A stretch of 64,000 nt of DNA, taken from Ambrosia x helenae. Taxonomy: Eukaryota > Streptophyta > Magnoliopsida > Asterales > Asteraceae. The stretch is taken from the NCBI GenBank assembly GCA_030844895.1, contig CM061231.1, positions 130,791,023 to 130,855,022 of the forward strand, in the 5' to 3' direction. Every line of letters starts with the position of its first letter. The stretch's first letter is position 1. Shown here piece by piece: positions 10,819 to 23,224 of this stretch. The position numbers and the translations under genes are program-made. The notes below the pieces were generated by a model, which saw only the letters and a list, made by a program, of their open reading frames with translations, was not told where the DNA came from and did no database searches.

Positions 10819-12676
10819 ATGCATCATACAAGATATTCAGGGAAGTCATCTCCACTAGTGTTCGATCCAGAGATTGAGAAAACAGCTCGGCAGAACCGAG
10901 TATTTCATCGAGAGAAGACGGTTTTACAATCTCCAATTTCACATTTCAAACCAATGGAGAACCTGAACCTTACCACTGAACCAATACCCCAAACTCAATT
11001 TTCACCCAGCCAAAACCACCCATCACCCAATACATTCGCCACATCTGAACCGCCACCACAATCCAGTACTCAATCATCACAAATTCCACCATTCCCAAAT
11101 TTTGATAATCTTCCACCATCACATTCACAATCATCATCTTTGCCACAACCAACCACAACCCACACTTCTCCAATAACTTCTCTCCCGAATTTCGAGAGGT
11201 TTAACCCACAACAAGGCCAATCTTCGGCACAAGACCCAACTTTCACCCAAAAACCTGTGACCAGTCACTCTTCACCGTATGTGAAAGTGATTTCTGATGA
11301 TAATAACCTGAACCAAGCTGATTCACAATTCCCACAGACTTGTGCAACCCAATATCCATCCTTTCAACCACCATCATTTAGCTTCAGTCAAAGAATGAAT
11401 CAAGGTAACTACGAATATGATGATGGGGATTTGGATGGGGATGAAGGAGATCATGGGACATATCAGTTGGTAAGGCCACAAAATTTCAATCATCAAGGGT
11501 ATCAAGCATTTCCAGAAGCTCCAGTTCATCCTGCACCTAGACAGCAACCAGCGGTGAATCGACCTTTGAGACCTAACCCAAGGAATGCAATACCTCCAAC
11601 TAATAATCAAGCAGGCATTCCCATGAGGTTCGAGAGAGGCCCGGTGAGAGGTATTGAAAGCCACTTCAGACCTGCTATTGTTCATAACCCATCAGCAGTG
11701 GTCATTCCACAACTGCATGGTAGGTCATTTGAAGTGAGGTCACAGGCAATTCAGAGTTTGCCTAAATATCATGGGTTAGTGACTGAAGAGCCGTACATGC
11801 ATCTTGGGGCCTATGATGCAAGATGCAACATCATCGGGGGACAAGGGTTTACACAAGATGAAGTGAAGTTGGTCCTCTTTCAATTCACTCTTGAGGACAA
11901 AGCATAACAATGGTTCCAATCCCTACCTTCAGCATCTATCCGTACCTGGCTAGAAATGCAACAACAGTTCCTAGATGAGTTTTACACAAGTCAACGAACA
12001 AACGATGCTAGGAAGAACATCAGGAACTTTTCTCAACAACCGGGTGAGCTCTTTCATGAAGCCCTCACTCGTTTCAAGATGATGATCAATAACTGCCCAC
12101 ACCATGACATCCAGCTGTGGGAATTAATCAACTCATTTTATGAAGGACTCCACTACGAAGACCAAGGTGCGTTAGATTCTATTTCAAATGGTAGTTTTGG
12201 CACTAACGATGAACAGGTTGACTGGGAGTACCTCGAGAGGAGAGCTGAGACAACAAAGAGGAAGGCACAATCTTCAAGACGCTCAAGGCAAGCAACTGTG
12301 AAGGCTGCAAGTAGTGGTGGTGTAGTGGATGTTGAGAGAATAGCTAGGATAGAGTCTCAACTAGCTAATTTAGGTATTGGTGGGCAGCCCATGTGTGGGC
12401 ATTGTGGGGATGTAGGACACTAGCAGATAGTTGTCCTAGCATAGTAGGTGACATGGAAGAGGTAAACCAGGTACAAGGGGGGAATAGGAATTGGTCTAAC
12501 ATGAACTCCAACACTTACCACCCAGGTCTTAGGAACCACCCAAACTTTAGTTATGGGAACCCTAACAACCAAAGTAACCCAGGTTTTCAAGGCAATGGGC
12601 GAACCAACCAGCAACCATATGTCCCTAGGTATCAAAACAATCAAGGGAATTATCAAGGGGTAATGGTAGTGGGGGG
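10819..12676 (+). pseudogene. Athila gag (broken)
   Basis: The capsid-nucleocapsid precursor gene. The start is taken as the in-frame ATG at 10819; another lies at 10954. The N-terminal third is Pro/Gln/Ser-rich. The core (LVLFQFTLEDKA, then FLDEFYTSQRT and LINSFYEGLHYED) matches the retrotransposon gag domain. An in-frame TAA at 11905-11907 interrupts the core. The zinc knuckle (CGHCGDVGH, then LADSC in the next frame) is split by a one-base frameshift right after its His, at about 12420. A second shift lies in the G run near 12670. With three lesions it cannot make a full protein. Confidence 0.85.
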
Positions 12677-13903
12677 TACCAAAAGAGTAGTCAATCTTCT
12701 GAGACATCAGGTGGAGGGTTGAATGAGGTGATGAACATGCTGAAGGCTATTCAGCAGGATATTCAGGGCATTAAGCAAAGGGATGAGGTACGTGACAAAA
12801 CCATTCATTCTTTAACTACACAGGTTGGACAGCTTGCAGGAGATGTAGCAGAGCTAAAGAAGGGCAATGGGAAGCTTCCTAGTGACACACAGGTGAATCC
12901 GTCACATCAGAGTTCGGGAGCAAGGAACACAAAGAGCAACCACGTTGGACAGGTAAGTATTCTCCGTAGTGGTAAAGTTTATGATAATAAAGTGGGTCCT
13001 TCATCAGCCTTCATTGAAGGTAAAGTGGAGGACGTGAGTGAAAGTGAGGATGAGTTGGAATCTGTACCAGTTAAAAATGATAAAAATGTAACTTTTCAAA
13101 TACCAGCTAATCAATCTGAGTCCGCCAAGCCTAAGGAGGTGGAGCCAATTGAGGCTCCATTTCCCGCAGCTTTGATGAATCCGGCGGAAAAAGTGGTAGT
13201 TAATAAACGAGGACCTCAACAAGAGGAAATTTGGGAAGTTTTGAAACAGGTCAAAATTAACTTACCTTTGATTGATGCAATCAAGCAGATTCCGGCTTAT
13301 GCCAAGTATATTAAGGATATGTGCACCCAAAAACGACACCACAAGTTTCCTAAGAAACTTGATTTAACTGAACGAGTCAGTGCCGTTTTGACTGGGGCCC
13401 TTCCACCGAAGCTCCAAGATCCGGGAACGCCACTCATACCCATTCAAGTGGGTGATTTTAAAATGTCTCGGGCGTTGTTAGATCTTGGTGCTAGTGTGAG
13501 CATCCTCCCGGGAAGTTTGTATGACCAATATGATTTTGGTCCACTTAGACAAGCTGACACCACTGTGGTGTTAGCCGATCTAACTCTCAAACTTCCTAGG
13601 GGGATTGTTCGGGATGTCATTGTAAAGGTGGAAGAATTTTATTATCCTGTGGATTTCCTGGTGCTTGATTATGTTTCATCTGATAAAATCAAGCAACCGA
13701 ATGTTATTTTGGGTCGGCCTTTCTTAGCCACAGCACATGCATTGATTGATTGTCGTTCTGGTACAGTCGATATGACTTTTGGCAATAGAAAGATTCGGCT
13801 TAATGTTTTTTCAAATGAATCTAATTCTCTGGTTAGTGATGAATGCTTCATGGCAGACATCATTGATGGGTGTCATCCTCATCTGGAGGATGAAACCACA
13901 TAG
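12677..13903 (+). pseudogene. Athila nucleocapsid tail and aspartic protease region
   Basis: This frame continues into pol and is open from about 12677 to a TAG at 13901-13903. It begins with a coiled-coil-like stretch (LNEVMNMLKAIQQDIQGI, then THSLTTQVGQLA-type heptads), followed by a linker and the retroviral-type protease region: RALLDLGASVSIL near 13470-13505 with DLGAS as the active-site motif, and VILGRPFLATA near 13705. The protease would cut the gag-pol polyprotein. The TAG lies in frame with the reverse transcriptase downstream, so a single nonsense codon separates protease from polymerase. Confidence 0.82.
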
Positions 13904-16900
13904 ACTTGCTTTTTGTGTGACAGGTCTGAACAGGAGCTCGTGTATGAATTGGAGGAAGAAGTCAAGAGCTTGGAAGTGATGGCAGCACATGAGGGTAGAC
14001 CCTCATGGACACTCCATGTGGAGAGTTTACCTACTGAGATTTCCACAGGTCTGAAGCCATCATTGGAGAGTCCACCCAAAGTGGAATTGAAGGAGCTGCC
14101 CAATCACTTGAAGTATGCATTCCTCGGAGAAGAACAGACGCTCCCGGTCATTATTGCAGCGAACCTGGACGAGAATCAGGAAGAGGCACTACTGAAGGTG
14201 CTCAGGGCTCACAAAGCGGCTATTGGATGGACAATTGCTGATCTTAAAGGTATTAGTCCTTCTATTGTTATGCATAAAATTATTACTGATGCAGATGCCA
14301 AGCCAGCGCGGGATACACAACGAAGATTAAATCCCAATATGCGCGAAGTTGTGAAGAAGGAGGTACTCAAATGGTTGGATGCTGGGATTATCTATCCCAT
14401 CTCAGACAGTGCATGGGTAAGTCCAACCCAAACGGTGCCCAAGAAGGCGGGCATTCAGATTGTGAAAGGTGAGAGTGGCGAGCAAATAGCTACCCGGCCG
14501 GTAACCGGGTGGCGTGTGTGCATTGATTACAGGAAACTAAATGTTGCCACCTCAAAAGACCATTTCCCTTTACCCTTCATTGATCAGATTATTGAGAAAC
14601 TATCAGGTCAGAAGTTTTATTGCTTTTTAGATGGTTACTCAGGTTATAATCAGATAGCCATTCATCCTGAAGATCAGGAAAAGACTACATTCACATACCC
14701 ATATGGCACCTTCTCATTTAGGCGAATGCCATTTGGGCTGTGCAATGCCCCGGCCACCTTTCAGAGGTGCATGATGAGTATCTTTTCAGATATGGTCGGG
14801 GACACCTTAGAAATTTTTATGGATGATTTTTCAGTTTTCGGTTCATCATTTGAGTCGTGTCTAACTGAATTAACTAAAGTTTTAAAAAGGTGTGTAGAAA
14901 CTAACTTGGTCTTAAGCTGGGAAAAGAGCCATTTCATGGTTCAGGAGGGAATTGTGTTGGGACACGTAGTGTCAAGTAAGGGGATGGAGGTTGATAGGGC
15001 AAAAGTGAAAGTAATCTCAACCTTACCTCCCCCTACTACTGTTAAGGGAGTTCGGTCATTTTTGGGACATGCTGGGTTTTACCGAAGGTTCATTAAGGGT
15101 TTTAGTGTCATTACAAAACCTCTTTGTAACCTATTATTAAAAGATGTCCCGTTTGAATTTAATGATGATTGTTTAAAAGCATTTAAGTTGTTAAAAGAAC
15201 AGTTAGTACAGGCCCCAATCTTGCAATCACCCGATTGGTCAAAACCGTTTGAAATAATGTGTGATGCAAGCGATTATACTGTGGGGGCCGTACTGGGTCA
15301 AAGAGTAGAAAAGAAACCGGTTGTCATTTATTACGCTAGCAAAACCCTCTCTGATGCACAGTTGAACTATACAACTACAGAGAAGGAGTTGCTCGCGGTG
15401 GTCTATGCATTAGATAAATTCCGGTCTTATATCTGTGGTAGCAAAGTAATTGTGTATACTGATCACAGTGCAGTGCGCTATTTGATGGAGAAGAAGGATG
15501 CCAAACCGAGGCTGATTCGGTGGATCCTACTGCTGCAGGAGTTTGATCTGGAAATTAGGGAGAAGAAGGGCTGTGAGAATGTAGTGGCTGATCACTTGTC
15601 CCGAATACTTGTCACAGAGGAGGATACTACACCCGTGATAAATGAACAATTTCCAGATGAGCATCTAATGTCAGTTGATAAATTGCCTTGTTATGCTAAC
15701 ATTGTGAACTATAAAGTGACAGGGCAGGTGCCTAAGCATTGGCAGAAGAAGAGAAGGATGCATTTTTTCTCGCAGGTGAAGCAATACATATGGGATGAAC
15801 CCGATTTGTTCAAAGTTGGGGCTGATCAAGTCATCCGCAGATGCGTACCTGAAGGGGAGTTCTCTTCTATTTTAGCATCGGCCCATGCATCACCATGTGG
15901 TGGTCATTTTAGTGGACAGAAAACAGGGCACAAAATTCTAACTGCTGGCTTTTATTGGCCAACTATTTTTAAAGATGCTATCGAGTATACTAAAAATTGT
16001 TTGAAATGTCAACAGGTCGGAAGCATTTCTAAGAGGAACGAGATGCCTATGAAACCGATATTATTTGTAGACATCTTTGATGTTTGGGGCATCGATTTCA
16101 TGGGCCCATTCCCAAACTCTGCTGGAAATTTATACATTTTAGTGGCGGTCGATTATGTGTCTAAGTGGATTGAAGCAATAGCCACTAAGACAAATGACCA
16201 TGCCGTAGTGTGCAAGTTCGTGCAAAACAATATTTTCACACGGTTTGGTGTCCCTCGCGTGATCATAAGTGATGGGGGATCACATTTCAAGAACCAATTT
16301 TTTGCGAAATTGCTCAAACGGTATGGCGTAAACCACCGAATTGCTACACCCTACCACCCACAAACGAGTGGGCAAGTAGAGGTGTCAAATAGACAAATTA
16401 AGGAGATCCTGCAAAAGACGGTTCGGACTGACCGCAAGGATTGGTCGAGCAAACTTAATGATGCCTTGTGGGCATACCGAACCGCTTACAAAACGCCCAT
16501 TGGCATGACTCCTTATCGGATGGTTTACGGGAAAGCATGTCATTTACCTGTCGAATTAGCCCATAGAGCCCTATGGGCCGTTTCTCAATTTAACATGAAT
16601 TATGATGACGCAGGTAAAGAGAGGGAATTGCATCTCAACGAGATCGAGGAGTTGCGTGACGAAGCATATGAGTATGCTTCCGCATACAAAGACAAGATGA
16701 AGAAAGTCCATGACGCAAAGTTGAGACTGCAAAAGTTCGAAGTTGGCCAGAGAGTATGGTTGTACAACTCCCGCCTGAAGTTGTTTCCAGGCAAACTAAA
16801 AAGCAAATGGGAGGGGCCATTTTTAATTGTGAGAGTTGGAAACCATGGGGAAGTGGAGATCGAAGACTTCGATGATCATCTCCGCCAAGTGGTGAACGGG

Positions 16901-16999
16901 CACAGACTGAAACCATACCTTTGCGCCAACGATATTAACAAAGAACAAGAGGAGACGGTATGCTTCTTGGAGAGCGTACCGACTGACGAGGTCGTCTGA
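13904..16999 (+). pseudogene. Athila pol: reverse transcriptase, RNase H, integrase
   Basis: About 1,030 codons are open from the TAG at 13901 to the stop at 16997-16999. Reverse transcriptase: WRVCIDYRKLN near 14510, RRMPFGLCNAPATFQRCM near 14725, catalytic FMDDF near 14818. RNase H: CDASDYTVGAVLG near 15262 and TDHSAVRYL near 15460. Integrase: the HHCC zinc finger ends in CLKCQ near 16003; catalytic Asp in IDFMGPF (16090), Asp in SDGGSHF (16270) and Glu in VEVSNR (16380) give a D-35-E spacing. HPQTSGQVEVSNR is typical of Athila. The region itself is undamaged, but gag and the protease junction are broken, so it is called a pseudogene as part of the polyprotein. Confidence 0.9.
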
Positions 17000-18715
17000 G
17001 GACCATGTAAGTCACACTTGTACATTTTGTATATTATTCTTCGTTGTTTTCTGGTTTTTTGTCGCTTGCAAAATCTATTACGTGCACCCAAGGTACCACA
17101 CAAGTGTGGGGAAGGTTGACTGGGTCCGGTACGTCTCTAAACCGAACCGAAAGTTGAGGACAACTTTAAAATTTCTCTAGGGGGTGGTAAGGATAACAAT
17201 TAAAAGTTTTGCAAGTGGGTTGTTCATATTAAAAAAAAAATAAAAAAAAAATGAAAAGCATTGAGTCATTGTGTGCATCGTGGCTAACCATAGGGTAGTT
17301 GTTTAGCAGTGTGTGAAATGGGTGGTAGTTGAGAGGTTTTGAAAAGCATGGAACACCATACATTGGGGACAATGTATCCCAAGTGTGGGGATGGGGGACC
17401 CTAAGAAAGTAAGGCGGAATTACTTACCGTTGCAAGAAAAATTGGAAATTTTGAAAATTTTTGAACAATTTTAATGGAAAAAAAAAAAAAATCTTGCAAC
17501 TTTGTCACCCTTTCTACTTGATCAGGCATAAAAGCCGAATTTTCAGTCACCAAAGAGTCTTTTGCCAAATATGAAAATACGAGATCCTTAATGATGGTTG
17601 TCCCTTTAAGTTTCATGAGAGTGTTTCTGGTGAGCGTTTTTAGAGAAAATGAAAAGAGATGCCTAACTAGGGGTAACATGCTTATAGGATTTGCATATGC
17701 TACATGTCGGCAGCCTATTTCCCTACATTGTGAGATCTTGAGCCTATTAGATGTTTATTGATATAAATGTTTCGTTTCATGAGAGTAGGCCAAATGTTTC
17801 TTTGTTGCAGAATTTGTGTAATTCGATACATGCTAAAGCTTTAGGCAATATGTGCGCATAGATGAGGAAGGCAATTTAGGAACCCACTTGTTTGTTGATA
17901 CCTTTGTGTTGTTTGTGTTGACCCGTTTGTTAAAAATTCACCATTACTAAACCATGTTGAGCATAGACCTTTCATTTGTTAAACCTACATTGTTACCCAA
18001 ATCGACCCGGTTACCTTGTTGAATAAAAATGTTGACATCCAATGTGTTCGTCTTGTGTATCGTTTGAGTTATTCAATATTGAAAAAAAAACGAAAAAAAA
18101 AAAAAAAAAAATATATATGAAAAAAAAAGAGAGAAAAAAATCAGAAAAAAAAAATACAAAAATAGAAATTATTGTTATGGGTCGATTATGCCCAAGTTGA
18201 TGTGTTATTATGTTCTTGTGATATGTGAATAAGGATGTTCAATCATTTGTGTTAAACCGTTTGTTTTCGAGCCATTTGTGAACCAAATTATCCTACCTTT
18301 ACCCGAAGCCCAAAACCCGTAAGTCCTTTTGATATGTGCACAGTTTATAGCTTATGTGTGATTGTTATACAAACCTATGATAACAAGGTTACATTCTTGG
18401 TTTTTTGAGTGATATATATACTAGCACATTACATGCTAGTCCAGATATTTAACCGAGAGGAGAGAACATTGTGAGGGGTGTGTAGCATATGTAGACGATA
18501 ATAAGCATGTTAGTTTTGGATAGACAAGTCTTGTTTTGAATTGCGCAACTTTTGCTCGCCAGATTGTCAATCTCGATTGTGTAAGTCTATGGGACGGGTA
18601 TGATTGGGGACCTTGGAAAATCGATAGGTAAAGGAATTGGAGGTGGCTTGTTAATAAAGTGAGTCATGTTTTGAGATGGTTTGATTGGGGACAATCAAAG
18701 GTAAGTGTGGGAATG
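17000..18715 (+). other. Athila 3' internal non-coding region and polypurine tract
   Basis: About 1.7 kb between the integrase stop and LTR-B. I see no env-like frame, although some Athila elements have one here. It contains poly(A)-rich stretches (17470-17491 and 18080-18170). The last purine-rich bases before LTR-B (AAGGTAAGTGTGGGAATG, about 18698-18715) are the likely primer for plus-strand DNA. The part from about 17392 onward is repeated after LTR-B and after LTR-C. Confidence 0.75.
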
Positions 18716-20303
18716 TGATGGACGGGGTCAATCATGGTGTTTAAGACGCTTAATTGTGTGCTTTTAGTTTAATTTAGATGTTTATATGCCATGAATAAGA
18801 TAACTACGCTACATTGTATGATTGCAGGTGAAGCGGTTAAAATGGATGGACTTAAGATGGAATTGTGTACCGTGTGTGAGCTGAAGGAAAATGATCAAGT
18901 CGCGTACACTTGAAAGCGGGTATGGAAAGTGATAGGTGTTCATAGACGTTGAAGCGTAAACGAGTAACTTTGGTAGAGTCAAAAACACCCGAGTCCAGAG
19001 CACGGAGCTATAATACTATATAATTATTATTATATTATATATTTTAAGTGACTCCAACAAATATAGTACCCCCACTATGGCCACATGCTGGACAAATCAC
19101 AAGCACCTAAAAGTCAACAGCATAACTTGGTGGCAATAATAAATATTATTATTAGGCCTTTGTGGTTGGATTAATATTATTACTTGGTCAAATTGTGTTG
19201 GGTGAAGTTGTTGTTACGTTTGGACGAAGCCCAAGCCCAAAATAAGTCTTGGAAAACAATTATTGTCCATATAGATATATTTTTGGTGTCATTGGGGTTG
19301 GTGGTCCAGTGGTAAGACAAAGCCTTTTAATACACTAAAAGTGTGAGGTCTTGAGTTCAAGTCTTCCAAGGAGTAAGAAATTCGCCTTTCAAAAAAAAAA
19401 AAAAGATATATTTTTGGTGTGAGGCGGTGCAAGATTTCTTTGAGGGGAAGGCACACAAAAAAGGAATCACCATATTAAATAGGATTCGAACAGAAGATTG
19501 AGGGAGCCGTATTTGTGCGAGCAGAGGGCATCTTGGGAGGATTTTGACAGCCACTTTCAATACAAAATGACATCAAGAATTCATGGAAATCAACATGCTT
19601 TCAAGTATTAATTATTCCATGAACGCGTTCTACACCACCATGAGCGGCTAATCACCTGTGATCCTCTCCGGGTGAATGGTTAGTTATCTTTGCAAGGTTT
19701 TATGTTTGTCAAACAATTGAATTGAGATTTGAATATTTAAACTTTCGGTTTCGATTGTGGTTTATTTTTAATATTGATGTTGAACGTTTATTGAATGGTT
19801 AATTTGTTTGGATTTCATCAACCAACGCGGTTTATTATCGAGGGTCATTGAATACATTCAAGTGTGTCTTTCAATATTACGAGTCATTAAGATATTGTTA
19901 GGTGATAATCAACCGAGTCAACAGTCGCGATCTAGTTATCGGCTGTCACAAAGTCATTAATCAACCTTCTTTATCAATCATATTAATCCACATATCATGT
20001 CTATGTGATATCAATTGGCAAACTATATTAACCTTGTCTAAAGTGATTAACCGGGATCCTGGAGAGGTCACCATTTCTTTAATCGTTTACAATTCACTTT
20101 TCCTTTCGTTGTTTTTATTATTTGCAAATTCATCAACAATCAAACCAATCAATTTTATATTTCCGTCTAGTTTAATTTAGTTGTTAAAAAATAACACTTT
20201 CCACAATACTCCTCGTGGTTCGACACTCGACTTACCCTAACTAGTAAGGTAGTTGGTCTTTTCTTAAAAATCTTATTTTTGACCGGTCCTTCGACACCGA
20301 TCA
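18716..20303 (+). repeat. Athila LTR-B (inner subfamily)
   Basis: 1,588 bp from TGAT to ATCA, nearly identical to LTR-C. It differs from LTR-A and LTR-D in its first 300 bases (for example GGACGGGGTC in place of GAACGGGGCC) and in its middle, where an AT-rich stretch and a SINE replace the trinucleotide array. The final ~680 bases are common to all four LTRs. It is followed by AATTTTG, the stub of the PBS. Confidence 0.9.
19290..19404 (+). mobile_element. tRNA-derived SINE in LTR-B
   Basis: A 115-bp insertion ending in 14 A. It has an RNA polymerase III A box (TGGTCCAGTGG, 19302-19312) and a B-box-like AGTTCAAGTCT (19354-19364) at tRNA spacing. A perfect 16-bp target duplication flanks it (19274-19289 and 19405-19420), as expected for LINE-driven insertion. 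The same SINE sits at the same site in LTR-C, so it entered before LTR-B and LTR-C were duplicated. SINEs code for no protein and depend on LINE enzymes. Confidence 0.88.
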
Positions 20304-21636
20304 AATTTTGATGGGGGACCCTAAGGAAGTAAGGCGGAATTACTTACCGTTGCAAGAAAAATTGGAAATTTTGAAAATTTTTGAACAATTTTAATGGAAA
20401 AAAAAAAAAAAATCTTGCAACTTTGTCACCCTTTCTACTTGATCAGGCATAAAAGCCGAATTTTCAGTCACCAAAGAGTCTTTTGCCAAATATGAAAATA
20501 CGAGATCCTTAATCATGGTTGTCCCTTTAAGTTTCATGAGAGTGTTTCTGGTGAGCGTTTTTAGAGAAAATGAAAAGAGATGCCTAACTAGGGGTAACAT
20601 GCTTATAGGATTTGCATATGCTACATGTCGGCAGCCTATTTCCCTACATTGTGAGATCTTGAGCCTATTAGATGTTTATTGATATAAATGTTTCGTTTCA
20701 TGAGAGTAGGCCAAATGTTTCTTTGTTGCAGAATTTGTGTAATTCGATACATGCTAAAGCTTTAGGCAATATGTGCGCATAGATGAGGAAGGCAATTTAG
20801 GAACCCACTTGTTTGTTGATACCTTTGTGTTGTTTGTGTTGACCCGTTTGTTAAAAATTCACCATTACTAAACCATGTTGAGCATAGACCTTTCATTTGT
20901 TAAACCTACATTGTTACCCAAATCGACCCGGTTACCTTGTTGAATAAAAATGTTGACATCCAATGTGTTCGTCTTGTGTATCGTTTGAGTTATTCAATAT
21001 TGAAAAAAAAACGAAAAAAAAAAGAAAAAAAATATATATGAAAAAAAAAGAGAGAAAAAAATCAGAAAAAAAAAATACAAAAATAGAAATTATTGTTATG
21101 GGTCGATTATGCCCAAGTTGATGTGTTATTATGTTCTTGTGATATGTGAATAAGGATGTTCAATCATTTGTGTTAAACCGTTTGTTTTCGAGCCATTTGT
21201 GAACCAAATTATCCTACCTTTACCCGAAGCCCAAAACCCGTAAGTCCTTTTGATATGTGCACAGTTTATAGCTTATGTGTGATTGTTATACAAACCTATG
21301 ATAACAAGGTTACATTCTTGGTTTTTTGAGTGATATATATACTAGCACATTACATGCTAGTCCAGATATTTAACCGAGAGGAGAGAACATTGTGAGGGGT
21401 GTGTAGCATATGTAGACGATAATAAGCATGTTAGTTTTGGATAGACAAGTCTTGTTTTGAATTGCGCAACTTTTGCTCGCCAGATTGTCAATCTCGATTG
21501 TGTAAGTCTATGGGACGGGTATGATTGGGGACCTTGGAAAATCGATAGGTAAAGGAATTGGAGGTGGCTTGTTAATAAAGTGAGTCATGTTTTGAGATGG
21601 TTTGATTGGGGACAATCAAAGGTAAGTGTGGGAATG
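20304..21636 (+). repeat. Truncated Athila internal copy 1
   Basis: After LTR-B the PBS is cut to AATTTTG and joined directly to ATGGGGGACCC, which corresponds to position ~17392 of the full internal region. The PBS, gag and pol are thus removed, and only ~1.33 kb of the 3' non-coding region with its polypurine tract remains before LTR-C. It is nearly identical to 17392-18715. Confidence 0.88.
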
Positions 21637-23224
21637 TGATGGACGGGGTCAATCATGGTGTTTAAGACGCTTAATTGTGTGCTTTTAGTTTAATTTAGAT
21701 GTTTATATGCCATGAATAAGATAACTACGCTACATTGTATGATTGCAGGTGAAGCGGTTAAAATGGATGGACTTAAGATGGAATTGTGTACCGTGTGTGA
21801 GCTGAAGGAAAATGATCAAGTCGCGTACACTTGAAAGCGGGTATGGAAAGTGATAGGTGTTCATAGACGTTGAAGCGTAAACGAGTAACTTTGGTAGAGT
21901 CAAAAACACCCGAGTCCAGAGCACGGAGCTATAATACTATATAATTATTATTATATTATATATTTTAAGTGACTCCAACAAATATAGTACCCCCACTATG
22001 GCCACATGCTGGACAAATCACAAGCACCTAAAAGTCAACAGCATAACTTGGTGGCAATAATAAATATTATTATTAGGCCTTTGTGGTTGGATTAATATTA
22101 TTACTTGGTCAAATTGTGTTGGGTGAAGTTGTTGTTACGTTTGGACGAAGCCCAAGCCCAAAATAAGTCTTGGAAAACAATTATTGTCCATATAGATATA
22201 TTTTTGGTGCCATTGGGGTTGGTGGTCCAGTGGTAAGGCAAAGCCTTTTAATACACTAAAAGTGTGAGGTCTTGAGTTCAAGTCTTCCAAGGAGTAAGAA
22301 ATTCGTCTTTCAAAAAAAAAAAAAAAGATATATTTTTGGTGTGAGGCGGTGCAAGATTTCTTTGAGGGAAGGCACACAAAAAAGGAATCACCATATTAAA
22401 TAGGATTCGAACAGAAGATTGAGGGAGCCGTATTTGTGCGAGCAGAGGGCATCTTGGGAGGATTTTGACAGCCACTTTCAATACAAAATGACATCAAGAA
22501 TTCATGGAAATCAACATGCTTTCAAGTATTAATTATTCCATGAACGCGTTCTACACCACCATGAGCGGCTAATCACCTGTGATCCTCTCCGGGTGAATGG
22601 TTAGTTATCTTTGCAAGGTTTTATGTTTGTCAAACAATTGAATTGAGATTTGAATATTTAAACTTTCGGTTTCGATTGTGGTTTATTTTTAATATTGATG
22701 TTGAACGTTTATTGAATGGTTAATTTGTTTGGATTTCATCAACCAACGCGGTTTATTATCGAGGGTCATTGAATACATTCAAGTGTGTCTTTCAATATTA
22801 CGAGTCATTAAGATATTGTTAGGTGATAATCAACCGAGTCAACAGTCGCGATCTAGTTATCGGTTGTCACAAAGTCATTAATCAACCTTCTTTATCAATC
22901 ATATTAATCCACATATCATGTCTATGTGATATCAATTGGCAAACTATATTAACCTTGTCTAAAGTGATTAACCGGGATCCTGGAGAGGTCACCATTTCTT
23001 TAATCGTTTACAATTCACTTTTCCTTTCGTTGTTTTTATTATTTGCAAATTCATCAACAATCAAACCAATCAATTTTATATTTCCGTCTAGTTTAATTTA
23101 GTTGTTAAAAAATAACACTTTCCACAATACTCCTCGTGGTTCGACACTCGACTTACCCTAACTAGTAAGGTAGTTGGTCTTTTCTTAAAAATCTTATTTT
23201 TGACCGGTCCTTCGACACCGATCA
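21637..23224 (+). repeat. Athila LTR-C (inner subfamily)
   Basis: 1,588 bp, TGAT...ATCA, almost identical to LTR-B including the SINE. The tandem unit of LTR plus truncated internal copy is 2,921 bp (18716 to 21636). Because both copies share the same deletion junction, one deletion followed by a tandem duplication or unequal crossing-over explains the pair. Confidence 0.9.
22211..22326 (+). mobile_element. tRNA-derived SINE in LTR-C
   Basis: The same SINE as at 19290-19404, with 15 A in the tail and a few substitutions. The flanking duplications are 22195-22210 (last base changed) and 22327-22342. It was copied with its LTR rather than inserted separately. Confidence 0.86.
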
